A DNA stretch of 55,475 nucleotides from Minisyncoccota bacterium (GCA_018061865.1 JAGOTH010000004.1:1-55475), one strand, 5' to 3'; positions 30,512-38,878 are shown, counted from the first letter of the stretch. Notes: generated from the sequence alone by a model not told the origin. Made by a program: numbers and translations.

Positions 30512-31066
30512 ATGAATGAACAAAAATTAGCTTTTATAGACGTTGAAACAACTGGGCTTGATATTACTCGACACGAAATAATTCAGATCGGGGCTGTTAT
30601 TGTTTCTCAAGATGGTGAAATCGACGACAAATTCAAATTCACAGTTTTAGAAGAGCTCGAGCTTAAAGTAAAACCGGAGAGAATTGAAGATGCGGACAAA
30701 ACGGCTTTGCGAGTAAATGGTTATTCTCCGGATGATTGGGTTTTTGCTTACACACTTCCTGAGGCGATGAAAATGTTTGCCGAGAAAACGGAAGGATGTA
30801 TTATGGTTGCTCACAATATGGCTTTTGATTTTGCTTTTATAACAAAGGCATTTTCTGATACAAAAGTAGAAAATAAAATGCACTTCCATAAACTAGACAC
30901 AATCTCAATTGCCTATGCAAAAGCTCAAAGAAAAGAAGACATAAACCGGTTCTCTCTTCGTTCTTTGTGTGAGTTCTTTGGAATTGAGAACAAGAACGCT
31001 CACACTGCACTTTCTGACTGTCGAGCGACACTCGCGGTGTTTGAGAAACTAGTGAATCTAAAATAA
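30512..31066 (+). CDS. DEDDh 3'-5' exonuclease, DnaQ-like
   Basis: 184-aa exonuclease. Exo I FIDVETTGLD (residues 8-17), Exo II VAHNMAFDFAFI (about 98-109) and Exo IIIepsilon HTALSDCRA (about 169-177) supply the D-E-D-D-H residues. It could be the polymerase III epsilon proofreading subunit or a separate RNase T/DnaQ-type nuclease; no clamp-binding motif is evident. It lies 7 nt downstream of mltG in the same operon and is followed by a terminator. Confidence 0.9.
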   Translation: MNEQKLAFIDVETTGLDITRHEIIQIGAVIVSQDGEIDDKFKFTVLEELELKVKPERIEDADKTALRVNGYSPDDWVFAYTLPEAMKMFAEKTEGCIMVAHNMAFDFAFITKAFSDTKVENKMHFHKLDTISIAYAKAQRKEDINRFSLRSLCEFFGIENKNAHTALSDCRATLAVFEKLVNLK

Positions 31067-31067
31067 A

Positions 31068-31095
31068 AAAACCACCTGGCTCGGGTGGTTTTTCG
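31068..31095 (+). terminator. Intrinsic terminator after exonuclease gene
   Basis: AACCACC/GGGTGGTT stem with TTTTT. Confidence 0.85.
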
Positions 31096-31187
31096 ATTGG
31101 ATTTATATAACCCAATCTAAGTACGTACTTATCATATCCGTACTTTTTAAAAGATTAATAGAAATTTGAAGGCTTGTCAATCGTCCA

Positions 31188-31216
31188 TTGACTAATCCTT
31201 GTTTTTTCTGTATTTT
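31188..31216 (+). promoter_or_regulatory. Promoter of 31235 gene
   Basis: TTGACT at 31188-31193, 17-nt spacer, TATTTT at 31211-31216. The start would be near 31223, 12 nt before the ATG. Confidence 0.6.
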
Positions 31217-31234
31217 GATTACAAAACAAGTGTT

Positions 31235-31927
31235 ATGGAATTAACAAAAAAATACATAGAAGATTTTGAGTATAATCGTTTGGAGGCTTTTGCTTTAGTT
31301 CTGCAGTATAGGCTAAGGAAGATGCCCTTTTTTGATCACAGATATAACCACCTTAAGTTATACAGAAGTGGTAGAGAGCTAATTTTTGAGGTTTCTATGT
31401 CAAGGCATTGTTTTTTGAAATATATTTTTTCATTTTCAAAAAATGGTTTGGATGGAAAAGATTGGATAATGAGAAAAAGAGGACTTGATATCTTCGTTTC
31501 TTTGTCCCAAAGGTTAGGAGATTTTTCAGACAGATTAATAAATGTAATTCTTTATTCAGAGATTTCTCACTGGCTAAGAGGGCACAATGTAGAGAGAAGG
31601 GTTATTTTGTTAATAGAGAATTATATTAATAAAGAATATAAAAAGGATGTTTATTTAGGGATCCAAAATAAATATAAAGATTATGTTTTAAAGTATGATC
31701 TCGAGATTATTTCAAGACATAATTCTTTCAACCCTATTTTTATTGATGTTAAGTCTTCTGTTTCAACAAAAGAAAAAGCAGAAAACCAAATAATAAACGG
31801 AGAGAGAGGAAAAAAAGCAAAAGTCCACATATTGCACGTGGACGACTCCGATAGTGACGATAGAGTCATCTTCAAATTTGAAGAGATAAAGAGAAGCCAT
31901 TTGAACGGCCATCTTGTCTCAGTCTAA
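31235..31927 (+). CDS. Hypothetical soluble protein
   Basis: 230 aa from ATG 31235; the frame is open upstream to 31199, but that start would overlap the -10 box. No known domain is visible. The N-terminal half is basic and aromatic (RLEAFALVLQYRLRKMPFFDHRYNHLKLY), and the C-terminal part is charged with HVDDSDSDD. No membrane segments are seen. It is monocistronic between terminators at 31068 and 31929. Confidence 0.7.
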   Translation: MELTKKYIEDFEYNRLEAFALVLQYRLRKMPFFDHRYNHLKLYRSGRELIFEVSMSRHCFLKYIFSFSKNGLDGKDWIMRKRGLDIFVSLSQRLGDFSDRLINVILYSEISHWLRGHNVERRVILLIENYINKEYKKDVYLGIQNKYKDYVLKYDLEIISRHNSFNPIFIDVKSSVSTKEKAENQIINGERGKKAKVHILHVDDSDSDDRVIFKFEEIKRSHLNGHLVSV

Positions 31928-31928
31928 T

Positions 31929-31955
31929 CCGCCTTAAGGGCGGTTTTTGTTTTTA
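31929..31955 (+). terminator. Intrinsic terminator after 31235 gene
   Basis: CCGCC-TTAAG-GGCGG followed by TTTTTGTTTTT. Confidence 0.85.
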
Positions 31956-31980
31956 TTTATTTTTTATGTAATATGACGAA

Positions 31981-33048
31981 GTGAATCGTAAGAATAACAA
32001 AAGGGTTTATGTTGGAGTCTCTGGCGGAGTGGACAGCTCTGTTGCTCTTTATCTACTCAAAAAACAAGGATATGATGTTACTGGTGTTTTTATAAAAACT
32101 TGGCATCCTGATTGGTTGCCCTGCACTGAACCCGAAGATAGGCTCAGTGCAATAAAGGTTTGTGCAGAACTTGAAGTTCCATTTCTAGAACTTGACGCAA
32201 AGGAAGAATACAAAAGGGGTGTGGCCGACAGAATGATTGCTGATTACAAAGCGGGAAGAACTCCGAACCCAGATGTTCTCTGTAACAGGGAAGTTAAGTT
32301 TGGAATTTTTTATAAATGGGCGAAAGAACAAGGTGCGGACTTCGTTGCGACGGGTCACTACGCAAGAAGCGAGGACGGAAAACTTTTGATGGGAAAAGAT
32401 TCTTCAAAAGATCAGTCATATTTTCTTTGGATGATTGATACAGATATTTTACCGAATGTCTTATTTCCAATTGGAAATCTTGAAAAGAAAGGAGTCAGAA
32501 AGATTGCAGAGCGCGCTGGACTTCATACCTTTAAAAGAAAAGATAGCCAAGGGGTTTGTTTCCTTGGAGACATAGATATAAAAGATTTTCTTTCTCACTA
32601 TATTGAAAAGAAAACAGGGAATGTCATTGTGGAAGGTGGTCAAGTCGTGGGTGAACACGATGGAATAAATTTTTATACAGTAGGGGAGAGACACGGATTT
32701 AGAATTCTGCCGGAATACAACACCGGAGAGCCTTTTTATATTACAAAAAAAGATGTGGCAAATAATGTCCTATATGTCTCAAAACAAAATCCTCTAATAT
32801 CGAGTGATAATAAATTAAGCGCCTTTTATTTAGAAGAGGTCAACTTTTTCTCGAAAAATCTACCAGATAAGTTTGAGGGATTGTGTAGAGTGAGGCATTT
32901 AGGGGAATTGCACAAAGCAACTGTTACAAAAGAAGGAGATAAATTTAAAGTCGAACTTAAGGATTCAGAGTCTATTTCTCCCGGTCAGTCCGCTGTTATC
33001 TACATGGGAGACGAATTAATCCTTGGAGGAATCATCTCTTCGTTATAA
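31981..33048 (+). CDS. mnmA: tRNA-specific 2-thiouridylase MnmA
   Basis: 355-aa enzyme that thiolates U34 of tRNA-Lys, -Glu and -Gln. PP-loop VGVSGGVDSSVAL (about residues 11-23). The two catalytic cysteines lie in NPDVLCNREVKF (about 97) and DSQGVCFLGD (about 190), and ATGHYAR is present. The start is GTG at 31981, 6 nt after TAATAT, so it is probably leaderless. The substrate tRNA-Glu(TTC) is encoded at 7703. The TAA stop lies inside the TATAAA box that precedes the mgtC-like gene. Confidence 0.96.
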   Translation: MNRKNNKRVYVGVSGGVDSSVALYLLKKQGYDVTGVFIKTWHPDWLPCTEPEDRLSAIKVCAELEVPFLELDAKEEYKRGVADRMIADYKAGRTPNPDVLCNREVKFGIFYKWAKEQGADFVATGHYARSEDGKLLMGKDSSKDQSYFLWMIDTDILPNVLFPIGNLEKKGVRKIAERAGLHTFKRKDSQGVCFLGDIDIKDFLSHYIEKKTGNVIVEGGQVVGEHDGINFYTVGERHGFRILPEYNTGEPFYITKKDVANNVLYVSKQNPLISSDNKLSAFYLEEVNFFSKNLPDKFEGLCRVRHLGELHKATVTKEGDKFKVELKDSESISPGQSAVIYMGDELILGGIISSL

Positions 33049-33049
33049 A
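33044..33049 (+). promoter_or_regulatory. -10 box of the interrupted mgtC-like gene
   Basis: TATAAA, 8 nt before ATGAAT (33058-33063), the outer copy of the target duplication. It overlaps the mnmA stop codon. Confidence 0.5.
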
Positions 33050-33063
33050 ATTACGGGATGAAT

Positions 33064-33181
33064 CCCGTACGAAATAGCGGACGACGGGATTAGTAAAAAG
33101 TTTATTTAAATAGACTTTATTAATATTAATTTATATCAGGATTTTGGACTTAGTTATTGTCCGCGTCCTATTTCATACTGG
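33064..33181 (+). mobile_element. 118-bp MITE-like element, copy 2, with 6-bp target duplication
   Basis: The left end is CCCGTACGAAATAG and the right end is CTATTTCATACTGG, each a slightly diverged form of the family end. Subterminal CGGACGAC and GTCCGCGTC blocks match copy 1 at 127-243 when that copy is read on the minus strand. It is flanked by ATGAAT at 33058-33063 and 33182-33187 (8-bp match if GG is included). The inner flank is the start of the mgtC-like gene. The interior is AT-rich, shares TTTAAATAGA with copy 1, and codes for nothing visible. Confidence 0.8.
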
Positions 33182-33652
33182 ATGAATGAACAAATTTTTT
33201 TAAATCTAACAATTTTAGATGTTTTTATTAGACTTTTTTTGGCAATAATCTTGGGGATGCTTCTTGGAATTGAAAGAAACGTTGCTCACAAGACTGTTGG
33301 GCTCCGAACATATGCACTTCTTTCTTTCGGTTCAGCTCTTTTTATAATAATTTCAGAAATGATAAGAATTGAGAATTTTGGTAGCGCTATTGTTGATCCA
33401 ACTCGTATTGCCGCTCAAATAATCACAGGGGTAGGCTTCATTGGAACCGGACTTATTATTTGGAAGGAAAAAGAGGGGATGCTCGTGGGGCTAACAACAG
33501 CAACCGGCTTCTGGGTTGCCACAGGAATTGGAATGGCTTGTGGTTTCGGATATTTTTCTCTTGCAATAATTGCCACATTGATGATGTTGTTTGTTTTGAC
33601 TATTTTGTGGTTTGTGGAAGACCGAGTTAAAAAGGTGATTGACAACGTTTAG
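33182..33652 (+). CDS. MgtC/SapB-family membrane protein
   Basis: 156-aa protein with five hydrophobic helices. The family motifs are LFLAIILGMLLGIERNVAHKTVGLRTYALLSFGSAL (about residues 18-53), DPTRIAAQIITGVGFIGTGLI (about 72-92) and GLTTATGFWVATGIGMACGFG. The C-terminal ACT-like domain of full MgtC is missing, as in SapB-type short forms. Function in bacteria is linked to Mg stress and envelope homeostasis. The start ATGAAT is the target site of the 33064-33181 element. Confidence 0.93.
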   Translation: MNEQIFLNLTILDVFIRLFLAIILGMLLGIERNVAHKTVGLRTYALLSFGSALFIIISEMIRIENFGSAIVDPTRIAAQIITGVGFIGTGLIIWKEKEGMLVGLTTATGFWVATGIGMACGFGYFSLAIIATLMMLFVLTILWFVEDRVKKVIDNV

Positions 33653-33667
33653 TCTCTCTGGTATAGT
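33639..33667 (+). promoter_or_regulatory. Strong promoter of candidate small RNA
   Basis: A consensus TTGACA (33639-33644), 17-nt spacer and TGG-TATAGT (-10 at 33662-33667), partly inside the end of the mgtC-like gene. The start is near 33674. Confidence 0.85.
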
Positions 33668-33673
33668 CTCCTC

Positions 33674-33936
33674 GGATTAGTTATTTTCCGTTTTGCCCAA
33701 ACACGTAAAGTTTGTAAAACCCTAACGTTATTAAAGACACACAGCCGTAAGGACTGAGATACTTAAGTTGATTCAGATTGAAGAGCTCAAATCTGGAAAA
33801 ATACCCAAAAACCCTCCTCCTTCAAACGTGTAAAACAATTTTAAAAACGTCAATTACAAACCCTCCTACTTGTCCGCAAGACATAACCAAAACAACTGAT
33901 TTCAAGCCCGTTCCTGAAAAGACGGGCTTTTTTCTT
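33674..33936 (+). ncRNA. Candidate small RNA with two CCCTCCT motifs
   Basis: About 260 nt bounded by the promoter at 33639 and a strong terminator at 33904, with no credible ORF in the 312-bp gap between the mgtC-like gene and alaS. Two CCCTCCT motifs (33813-33819 and 33861-33867) lie in A-rich, probably single-stranded context; CCTCCT is the anti-Shine-Dalgarno core. Possible pairings include CGGA/TCCG near the 5' end, AACACGT with ACGTGT, and CAGATT with AATCTG around an AGAGCTCA loop. No T-box core, RNase P, SRP or tmRNA signature is present. alaS has its own -10 downstream. Confidence 0.6.
33904..33936 (+). terminator. Intrinsic terminator of candidate small RNA
   Basis: AAGCCCGT/ACGGGCTT stem with TTTTTTC. 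It precedes the alaS -10 box. Confidence 0.9.
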
Positions 33937-33950
33937 TTTACTTTTTAGGC

Positions 33951-33956
33951 TAATAT
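33951..33956 (+). promoter_or_regulatory. alaS -10 box
   Basis: TAATAT, 8 nt before the alaS ATG, which suggests a leaderless or nearly leaderless transcript. Confidence 0.5.
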
Positions 33957-33964
33957 CAATAAAT

Positions 33965-35707
33965 ATGAATTCCAGCGAAATAAGAAAAAGATTCTTAGAT
34001 TTTTTTGAGAAAAGAGGACACTCTATTGTTCCTTCGGCACCACTCGTACCACAGAACGATCCTTCTGTGCTTTTCAATACTGCCGGTATGCAACCTCTTG
34101 TGCCATATCTAATGGGAGAGAGGCATCCACTTGGCTCTCGTATTGCAGACATCCAAAAATGCGTAAGAACTGGAGACTTGGAAGATATTGGAGACAATCG
34201 ACACTTTTCATTTTTTGAAATGATGGGAAATTGGTCTCTGGGAGATTATTTCAAAGATGAAGCAATAAAATGGAGTTATGAATTTCTAACTTCAAAAGAA
34301 GAAGGATTGGGGCTCGATCCAAATCTTCTCTATGTAACTATTTTTGAGGGTGATGAGAATGCTCCGCTTGATGAAGAGTCTAAAAATATTTGGATGAGTC
34401 TTGGTATACCTGAGAATCGCATTTATGCGTTACCTGCAGAAGATAACTGGTGGAGCCCTGGAGATAATGGCCCTTGTGGTCCATGTAGTGAAATGTTCTA
34501 CGATATGACAGGTGGGTCTGTGGGAGATTTGAACAAAGAGTCTTTTATTCAGTCTGTAAAAGACGAGCGAGTTATAGAAATCTGGAATGATGTTTTCATG
34601 GAATATGAAAAGAAAGAAGGAAAAGTTGTCGGTAAACTTGCTCAGAAAAATGTAGACACAGGTGCTGGGCTAGAGCGCATGACAGCGGTGATGAAAGGAA
34701 AAAATACTGCTTATGATACTGATATTTTTGAAAATATTATGGTTCACGCAAAAACTCTTTCGCCAGAAATTTCTTCACAGAGGGTTATTGCTGATCATAT
34801 GAGAACTGCAGTGTTTATGATTGCAGACGGTGTCATTCCTTCAAATACAAAACAAGGCTATGTTCTAAGAAGACTTATTCGTAGAGCAGTTCTGAAATCT
34901 GAAAACAAAGACATAGGTAGCGGGAAAATATCAGTTATTGTAGATTCCGTTGTAAGTTTTTACGAAGAATTTTATCCAGAAATAAAACAAAAGACAGAAA
35001 TCATAAAGACAGAGATTGAAAAAGAAGTTTCAAAGTTTAAAGAAACACTGCAATCAGGACTTAAAGAATTTGAAAAAGGAACAGACCCATTTATTTTGGC
35101 GACAACATATGGTTTTCCTATTGAAGTGACCCTCGAACTTGCACTAGAAAAAGGAACAAAGATTGATGTTGAAGATTTCAATCGAAAGATGGAAGAGCAT
35201 CAGAAACTATCACAAACTTCTTCCGCAGGTATGTTCAAAGGAGGTCTTGCGAATCACAACGAGCAAACTATTAAGCTCCACACTGCGCACCACTTACTAC
35301 TTTCTGCACTTCAACAAGTTCTGGGTTCTGAAGTAAAACAACGAGGTTCAAACATAACTGAAGAGAGGCTTCGAATGGATTTCGCATTCGATAGAAAAAT
35401 GACTGATGAAGAAAAAGTAAAAGTTGAAGAAATTGTAAACGAATATATTTCCCGTGGACTCAACGTCGTTCGTCGCGAAATGCCACTTACAGAGGCTGAA
35501 AAACTTGGAGCAGAAATGGAATTTGGAGCTAAGTATCCTGAAACAGTATCTGTTTATTTCGTCGAAGATGAAAACGGTGACGCCATATCAAAAGAGTTCT
35601 GCGGAGGTCCACACGTGGAAAATACTTCAGTTCTTGGGGCATTTAAAATTCAGAAAGAAGAAGCTTCTTCTGCAGGTATTCGACGCATAAAAGCAGTATT
35701 GTCTTAA
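33965..35707 (+). CDS. alaS: Alanine--tRNA ligase, short form
   Basis: 580-aa class II synthetase. Catalytic domain: IRKRFLDFFEKRGHSIVPSAPLVP, LFNTAGMQPLVPYLMG, HFSFFEMMGNWSLGDYF, and GAGLERM. The editing domain carries HTAHHLL (about residues 439-445) and CGGPHVENT (about 547-555), the zinc ligands. The protein stops right after the editing domain, so the oligomerisation/C-Ala region of the 870-aa canonical enzyme is absent, as is common in Patescibacteria. The start ATG is preceded by TAATAT. Confidence 0.97.
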   Translation: MNSSEIRKRFLDFFEKRGHSIVPSAPLVPQNDPSVLFNTAGMQPLVPYLMGERHPLGSRIADIQKCVRTGDLEDIGDNRHFSFFEMMGNWSLGDYFKDEAIKWSYEFLTSKEEGLGLDPNLLYVTIFEGDENAPLDEESKNIWMSLGIPENRIYALPAEDNWWSPGDNGPCGPCSEMFYDMTGGSVGDLNKESFIQSVKDERVIEIWNDVFMEYEKKEGKVVGKLAQKNVDTGAGLERMTAVMKGKNTAYDTDIFENIMVHAKTLSPEISSQRVIADHMRTAVFMIADGVIPSNTKQGYVLRRLIRRAVLKSENKDIGSGKISVIVDSVVSFYEEFYPEIKQKTEIIKTEIEKEVSKFKETLQSGLKEFEKGTDPFILATTYGFPIEVTLELALEKGTKIDVEDFNRKMEEHQKLSQTSSAGMFKGGLANHNEQTIKLHTAHHLLLSALQQVLGSEVKQRGSNITEERLRMDFAFDRKMTDEEKVKVEEIVNEYISRGLNVVRREMPLTEAEKLGAEMEFGAKYPETVSVYFVEDENGDAISKEFCGGPHVENTSVLGAFKIQKEEASSAGIRRIKAVLS

Positions 35708-35725
35708 TTTACTTTTTTATCGTGA

Positions 35726-35731
35726 TATAAT
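35726..35731 (+). promoter_or_regulatory. Extended -10 of PilM/FtsA-like gene
   Basis: TGA-TATAAT, 7 nt before ATG 35739, consistent with leaderless transcription. Confidence 0.65.
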
Positions 35732-35738
35732 TAACACA

Positions 35739-36902
35739 ATGTTTTTTTCACGAAAGAGAAAAAAAATTGAGAGAGTGCTAGTTGTAGATATTGGTTCTGG
35801 AAGTGTCGGAGTTGCAATCGCTACAACTTTCAACAGCGACTCAAAAATCCCAGCTCTTGTTGAGGCTGTTTTTCGTTCCCCAATACAATTCAGCGGAGAG
35901 TTTGATTTTGCAAAGTTTTTAAGCTCAGCCGAGAGCGCTCTTGAAAAATGTTTAAAAAATCTACACGACGCCAAAGCCAAAAGGCCAGATACCGCATTAC
36001 TTGTTTTCGCTTCTCCTTGGTATAACGCGTCTCCGAGAGTCGCCTCAATTTCCAAAGGGGTAAACTTTGTGTTTTCTGAAAAAGAAATGCAGACGATCTT
36101 AAAAAATGAAAAAGACTTACTTGTGCGGGATATTTCTAAAAATAATTCTAATGATATTGATAATTTTGTGATCTTGGATGAAGTAATCCACTCTGTGAAT
36201 CTAAATGGCTATCCACAAGACAATCCAATAGGTAAAACAACAAAGAGCGCTTCAATAAAAATGTTCATGACAATTACAGAGAAGATTGTTTTTGAAAAAA
36301 TAAAATCAAAAGTAAAAAACTTTTTCCCACACATACACATTGTAGCCTCGTCTTTTATGAACGCATTGTTTGTTTCTCTTCGAGATATTAAAATGATTGA
36401 AGATGACACCGTTTTGATTGATATAGGTGGGGAAATGACAGAGATTGTTAAGGTCTCTCATGGTACAATTAACTCCGTAGCATCTTTTCCTTCTGGAAGA
36501 ATGAAAATAATCCGGAAGATGCAAGAGAGGGGCGTGAATGAGAACATTCTCAGAATGTATGAGAAGGGAGAATTAACTCCCGCGGAGGTCCAAAATCTCG
36601 ATAAAACCATAGCTGTAGTTATGGAAGACTGGAAAGAGGAAATAAAAAACACTCTTATGAAGTTTGATGGCGGATTTTTAAGGGCCAAGAAAGTCTGTAT
36701 CACTCTTGATGAAGATGTAATAAAGATATTTTACTCTCCAGTTATTGATGTTTTGAATGGGTTAGTTCCCGTGAATCCCCCTGAAGTGGTGATTGTCCGT
36801 CCAGATAGGATTGAGCCACACATAAAATTCGCAGACAAGGTTCCAAGAGATGAATTTCTGATGATTGAGACAATTTTTGCAAGAAGAAAAATTTTTGAAT
36901 AA
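35739..36902 (+). CDS. Actin-like ATPase, PilM/FtsA-like
   Basis: 387-aa protein with an ASKHA fold. Phosphate-1-like motif VLVVDIGSGSVGVAIA (residues 13-28), phosphate-2 motif VLIDIGGEMTEIVKV (about 228-242) and a divergent C-terminal half without a clear adenosine GG motif. It resembles PilM/FtsA but is distinct from the ftsA at 18459. It lies 7 nt upstream of a membrane-anchored baseplate-J-like gene, so the pair may form a cytoplasmic ATPase plus envelope-spanning partner, analogous to PilM-PilN. No other pilus genes are adjacent. Confidence 0.7.
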   Translation: MFFSRKRKKIERVLVVDIGSGSVGVAIATTFNSDSKIPALVEAVFRSPIQFSGEFDFAKFLSSAESALEKCLKNLHDAKAKRPDTALLVFASPWYNASPRVASISKGVNFVFSEKEMQTILKNEKDLLVRDISKNNSNDIDNFVILDEVIHSVNLNGYPQDNPIGKTTKSASIKMFMTITEKIVFEKIKSKVKNFFPHIHIVASSFMNALFVSLRDIKMIEDDTVLIDIGGEMTEIVKVSHGTINSVASFPSGRMKIIRKMQERGVNENILRMYEKGELTPAEVQNLDKTIAVVMEDWKEEIKNTLMKFDGGFLRAKKVCITLDEDVIKIFYSPVIDVLNGLVPVNPPEVVIVRPDRIEPHIKFADKVPRDEFLMIETIFARRKIFE

Positions 36903-36909
36903 ATAAAAC

Positions 36910-38394
36910 ATGGCAAAACAAAACATAAATGAAGATAGTGGAGAAAAGCGAACACCATCGCAATTTTTTCTTGAGCTTTCAAAAACAAAAATGCCTCGAA
37001 TCGATGAGAAAAGAGAAATAAACGATCCTTCTCAAAATCGTATAAATAATATTTCAATAAAAAAAGAAGCACCGGTTCGTTCTTCTGAAAATTCTCTTAG
37101 AATAAAGAACCTGGATTTGACCAGAGACACTGTGGCGACAGATGGCGTTATTCCTGTCAAAAGAGAAAGTATGGTCAATGAATCAAGCTCCGAGCATCTT
37201 GCTGAAGCCAAAAGACCGGCTCCTTCAAACCGAAGACAACAAGAAAGAAGAGGGGGTCATTCCAAAAGAGCTCTGGTTCTGGTGGCCTTCTTTGTTATAG
37301 TTTCAGCCATTTTCGCACTCTCAAAACTATTCACTGGAGCAACTGTCTATGTTGAGCCAAAAGTTTTTTCTAACAACATAGATATTAATCTAAACATGAA
37401 AAGAGACAGTAGCGAGGGGCTCAGTTTCGAAAGAGTTAATCTCTCAGCTTCTTTAGAGAAAACAGTTTCTTCTAGTGGGACTGAGAATGTTGAAACTAAA
37501 TCTACAGGAAGAGCTATTTTGTATAACAACCACAGCACAACACCTCAAAAGCTTCTTATAAATACAAGACTTGAAGATTCAACTGGAAAAATTTATTTCA
37601 CTGATGCAGTCGTAACTATTCCTGGTAGAACAACCAAAGGGGGAGAAACAATTCCTGGATCTGTTGAAGTTGGAATTACAGCTGAAAAGGCAGGGGAGGC
37701 TTACAACGGAGCTCCGAGAGACTTTGTTTTTGTTGGTTTCAAAGGAACACCTAAAGAAAAAACTTTTTATGCCAGAGGAAAGGGTGACACAACTGGCGGA
37801 TTTGTTGGTCTTTCCCCTGTTGTTGGCGAAGAAGATAAGGCTGGAGCTATTGCAATGCTTCAAGAAGAGCTCAAAGCAAAACTTATATCGGACGTATCTC
37901 TCCAAGTTCCAAGCGGTTATATCGTTAGGGATAGTTTGTCCTTCATAAAATTCTCTGAGTCAAAAATAGAAATGAAAGAAGAGTCTGCTGTTATCTCTCT
38001 TTCTGGAACAATAGATGCGTTCATAATACCGGTTGATAAATTTGCAACTGTTATGGCAGAAAAGAACATAACCGACTATAACGGAGAGTCTATAAGAATC
38101 GACAATCTAGATTCTCTTTCCATTTCTCTAAAAGATAAAGACATAATTGAAAACCCTGGAAGCTTAACCTCAACAGACATAACCATCATTGGAGACCCTC
38201 TTTTTGTGTACGGATTTCCGAAAGAAGAGCTCATAAGTGCCCTTGTTGGAAAGAAGAAAAAGGAGTTTCCTTCAGTCGTGTCAATGTATCCAACAATCAA
38301 AAGTGCGAGGGTTGTTCTAAAGCCGTTTTTTAGCACCACATTACCAGAACCAGAAGATATTGTTGTCATAGAATCTCTTCCAACTCAAGAATAG
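36910..38394 (+). CDS. Membrane-anchored baseplate-J-like protein
   Basis: 494 aa. A disordered, charged cytoplasmic N-terminus (about 1-117) is followed by one membrane helix, RALVLVAFFVIVSAIFALSKLF (about 119-139), and then a large extracytoplasmic region. The segment GRAILYNNHSTTPQKLLINTRLEDS...GKIYFT and TIPGRTTKGGETIPGSVEVGITAEKAGEAYN (about 197-265) resembles the baseplate J/gp47-like beta domain found in CPR surface proteins. It is co-transcribed with the actin-like gene, 7 nt upstream. The function is likely structural in the envelope. Confidence 0.7.
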   Translation: MAKQNINEDSGEKRTPSQFFLELSKTKMPRIDEKREINDPSQNRINNISIKKEAPVRSSENSLRIKNLDLTRDTVATDGVIPVKRESMVNESSSEHLAEAKRPAPSNRRQQERRGGHSKRALVLVAFFVIVSAIFALSKLFTGATVYVEPKVFSNNIDINLNMKRDSSEGLSFERVNLSASLEKTVSSSGTENVETKSTGRAILYNNHSTTPQKLLINTRLEDSTGKIYFTDAVVTIPGRTTKGGETIPGSVEVGITAEKAGEAYNGAPRDFVFVGFKGTPKEKTFYARGKGDTTGGFVGLSPVVGEEDKAGAIAMLQEELKAKLISDVSLQVPSGYIVRDSLSFIKFSESKIEMKEESAVISLSGTIDAFIIPVDKFATVMAEKNITDYNGESIRIDNLDSLSISLKDKDIIENPGSLTSTDITIIGDPLFVYGFPKEELISALVGKKKKEFPSVVSMYPTIKSARVVLKPFFSTTLPEPEDIVVIESLPTQE

Positions 38395-38426
38395 GCCTTT
38401 CCCTGGCTATCCCCTGAAAAGAGAGT

Positions 38427-38455
38427 TTGACAATAATAACGCTTTAATATAGTAT
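38427..38455 (+). promoter_or_regulatory. Promoter of the infA-rpsI translation operon
   Basis: TTGACA at 38427-38432 with TATAGT (38448-38453) or TAGTAT (38450-38455) as -10. It starts the run infA to rpsI. Confidence 0.7.
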
Positions 38456-38470
38456 ATACATTACGTGCAA

Positions 38471-38689
38471 ATGAGTGCGGAAGAATCAAAAGAATATGCA
38501 AACGGGGTTGTAACTGAGGCCTTGCCTAATACAATGTTCCGAGTTTTGCTTGATGAATCTAAAAAGGAACTCATTGCGTACCTTGCCGGTAAAATGCGTC
38601 TACACAGGATCCGTGTTCTTGTGGGAGATAAAGTAGAAGTTCTTATCGACCCTTACGGGGGAAAAGGGAGAATAACGAAAAGATTTTAA
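38471..38689 (+). CDS. infA: Translation initiation factor IF-1
   Basis: 72-aa OB-fold protein that binds the 30S A site. [52 protein letters not shown] are the complete family core. I start at ATG 38471; GTG 38465 in frame would add two residues. First gene of the translation operon. Confidence 0.97.
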   Translation: MSAEESKEYANGVVTEALPNTMFRVLLDESKKELIAYLAGKMRLHRIRVLVGDKVEVLIDPYGGKGRITKRF

Positions 38690-38767
38690 GGTATGCAGAA
38701 CTGTGCGTAACACACGATTTCCCAAGCGAACAAATAAATTAACAGTTCGATTGGTATTATTTTTTTC

Positions 38768-38878
38768 ATGAAAGTACGAGCAAGAGTCAGAAAAATTTGT
38801 GATAAATGTAAAATAGTTCGCCGAAAGCGACATCTTCGGGTTATCTGCGATAATCCTAAGCATAAACAGAAGCAATAA
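38768..38878 (+). CDS. rpmJ: Large ribosomal subunit protein bL36
   Basis: 36-aa protein: [20 protein letters not shown] then [16 protein letters not shown]. It keeps the zinc ligands C11, C14, C27 and H32. It lies in the usual infA-rpmJ-rpsM order, 7 nt before rpsM. The 78-nt gap after infA contains TTAACA and TATTAT, a possible weak internal promoter. Confidence 0.96.
   Translation: MKVRARVRKICDKCKIVRRKRHLRVICDNPKHKQKQ

Noticed and set aside
33674-33964. T-box or known housekeeping RNA in front of alaS
   Set aside because: No AGGGTGGNACCGCG core and no RNase P, SRP or tmRNA signatures; left as an unassigned candidate RNA.
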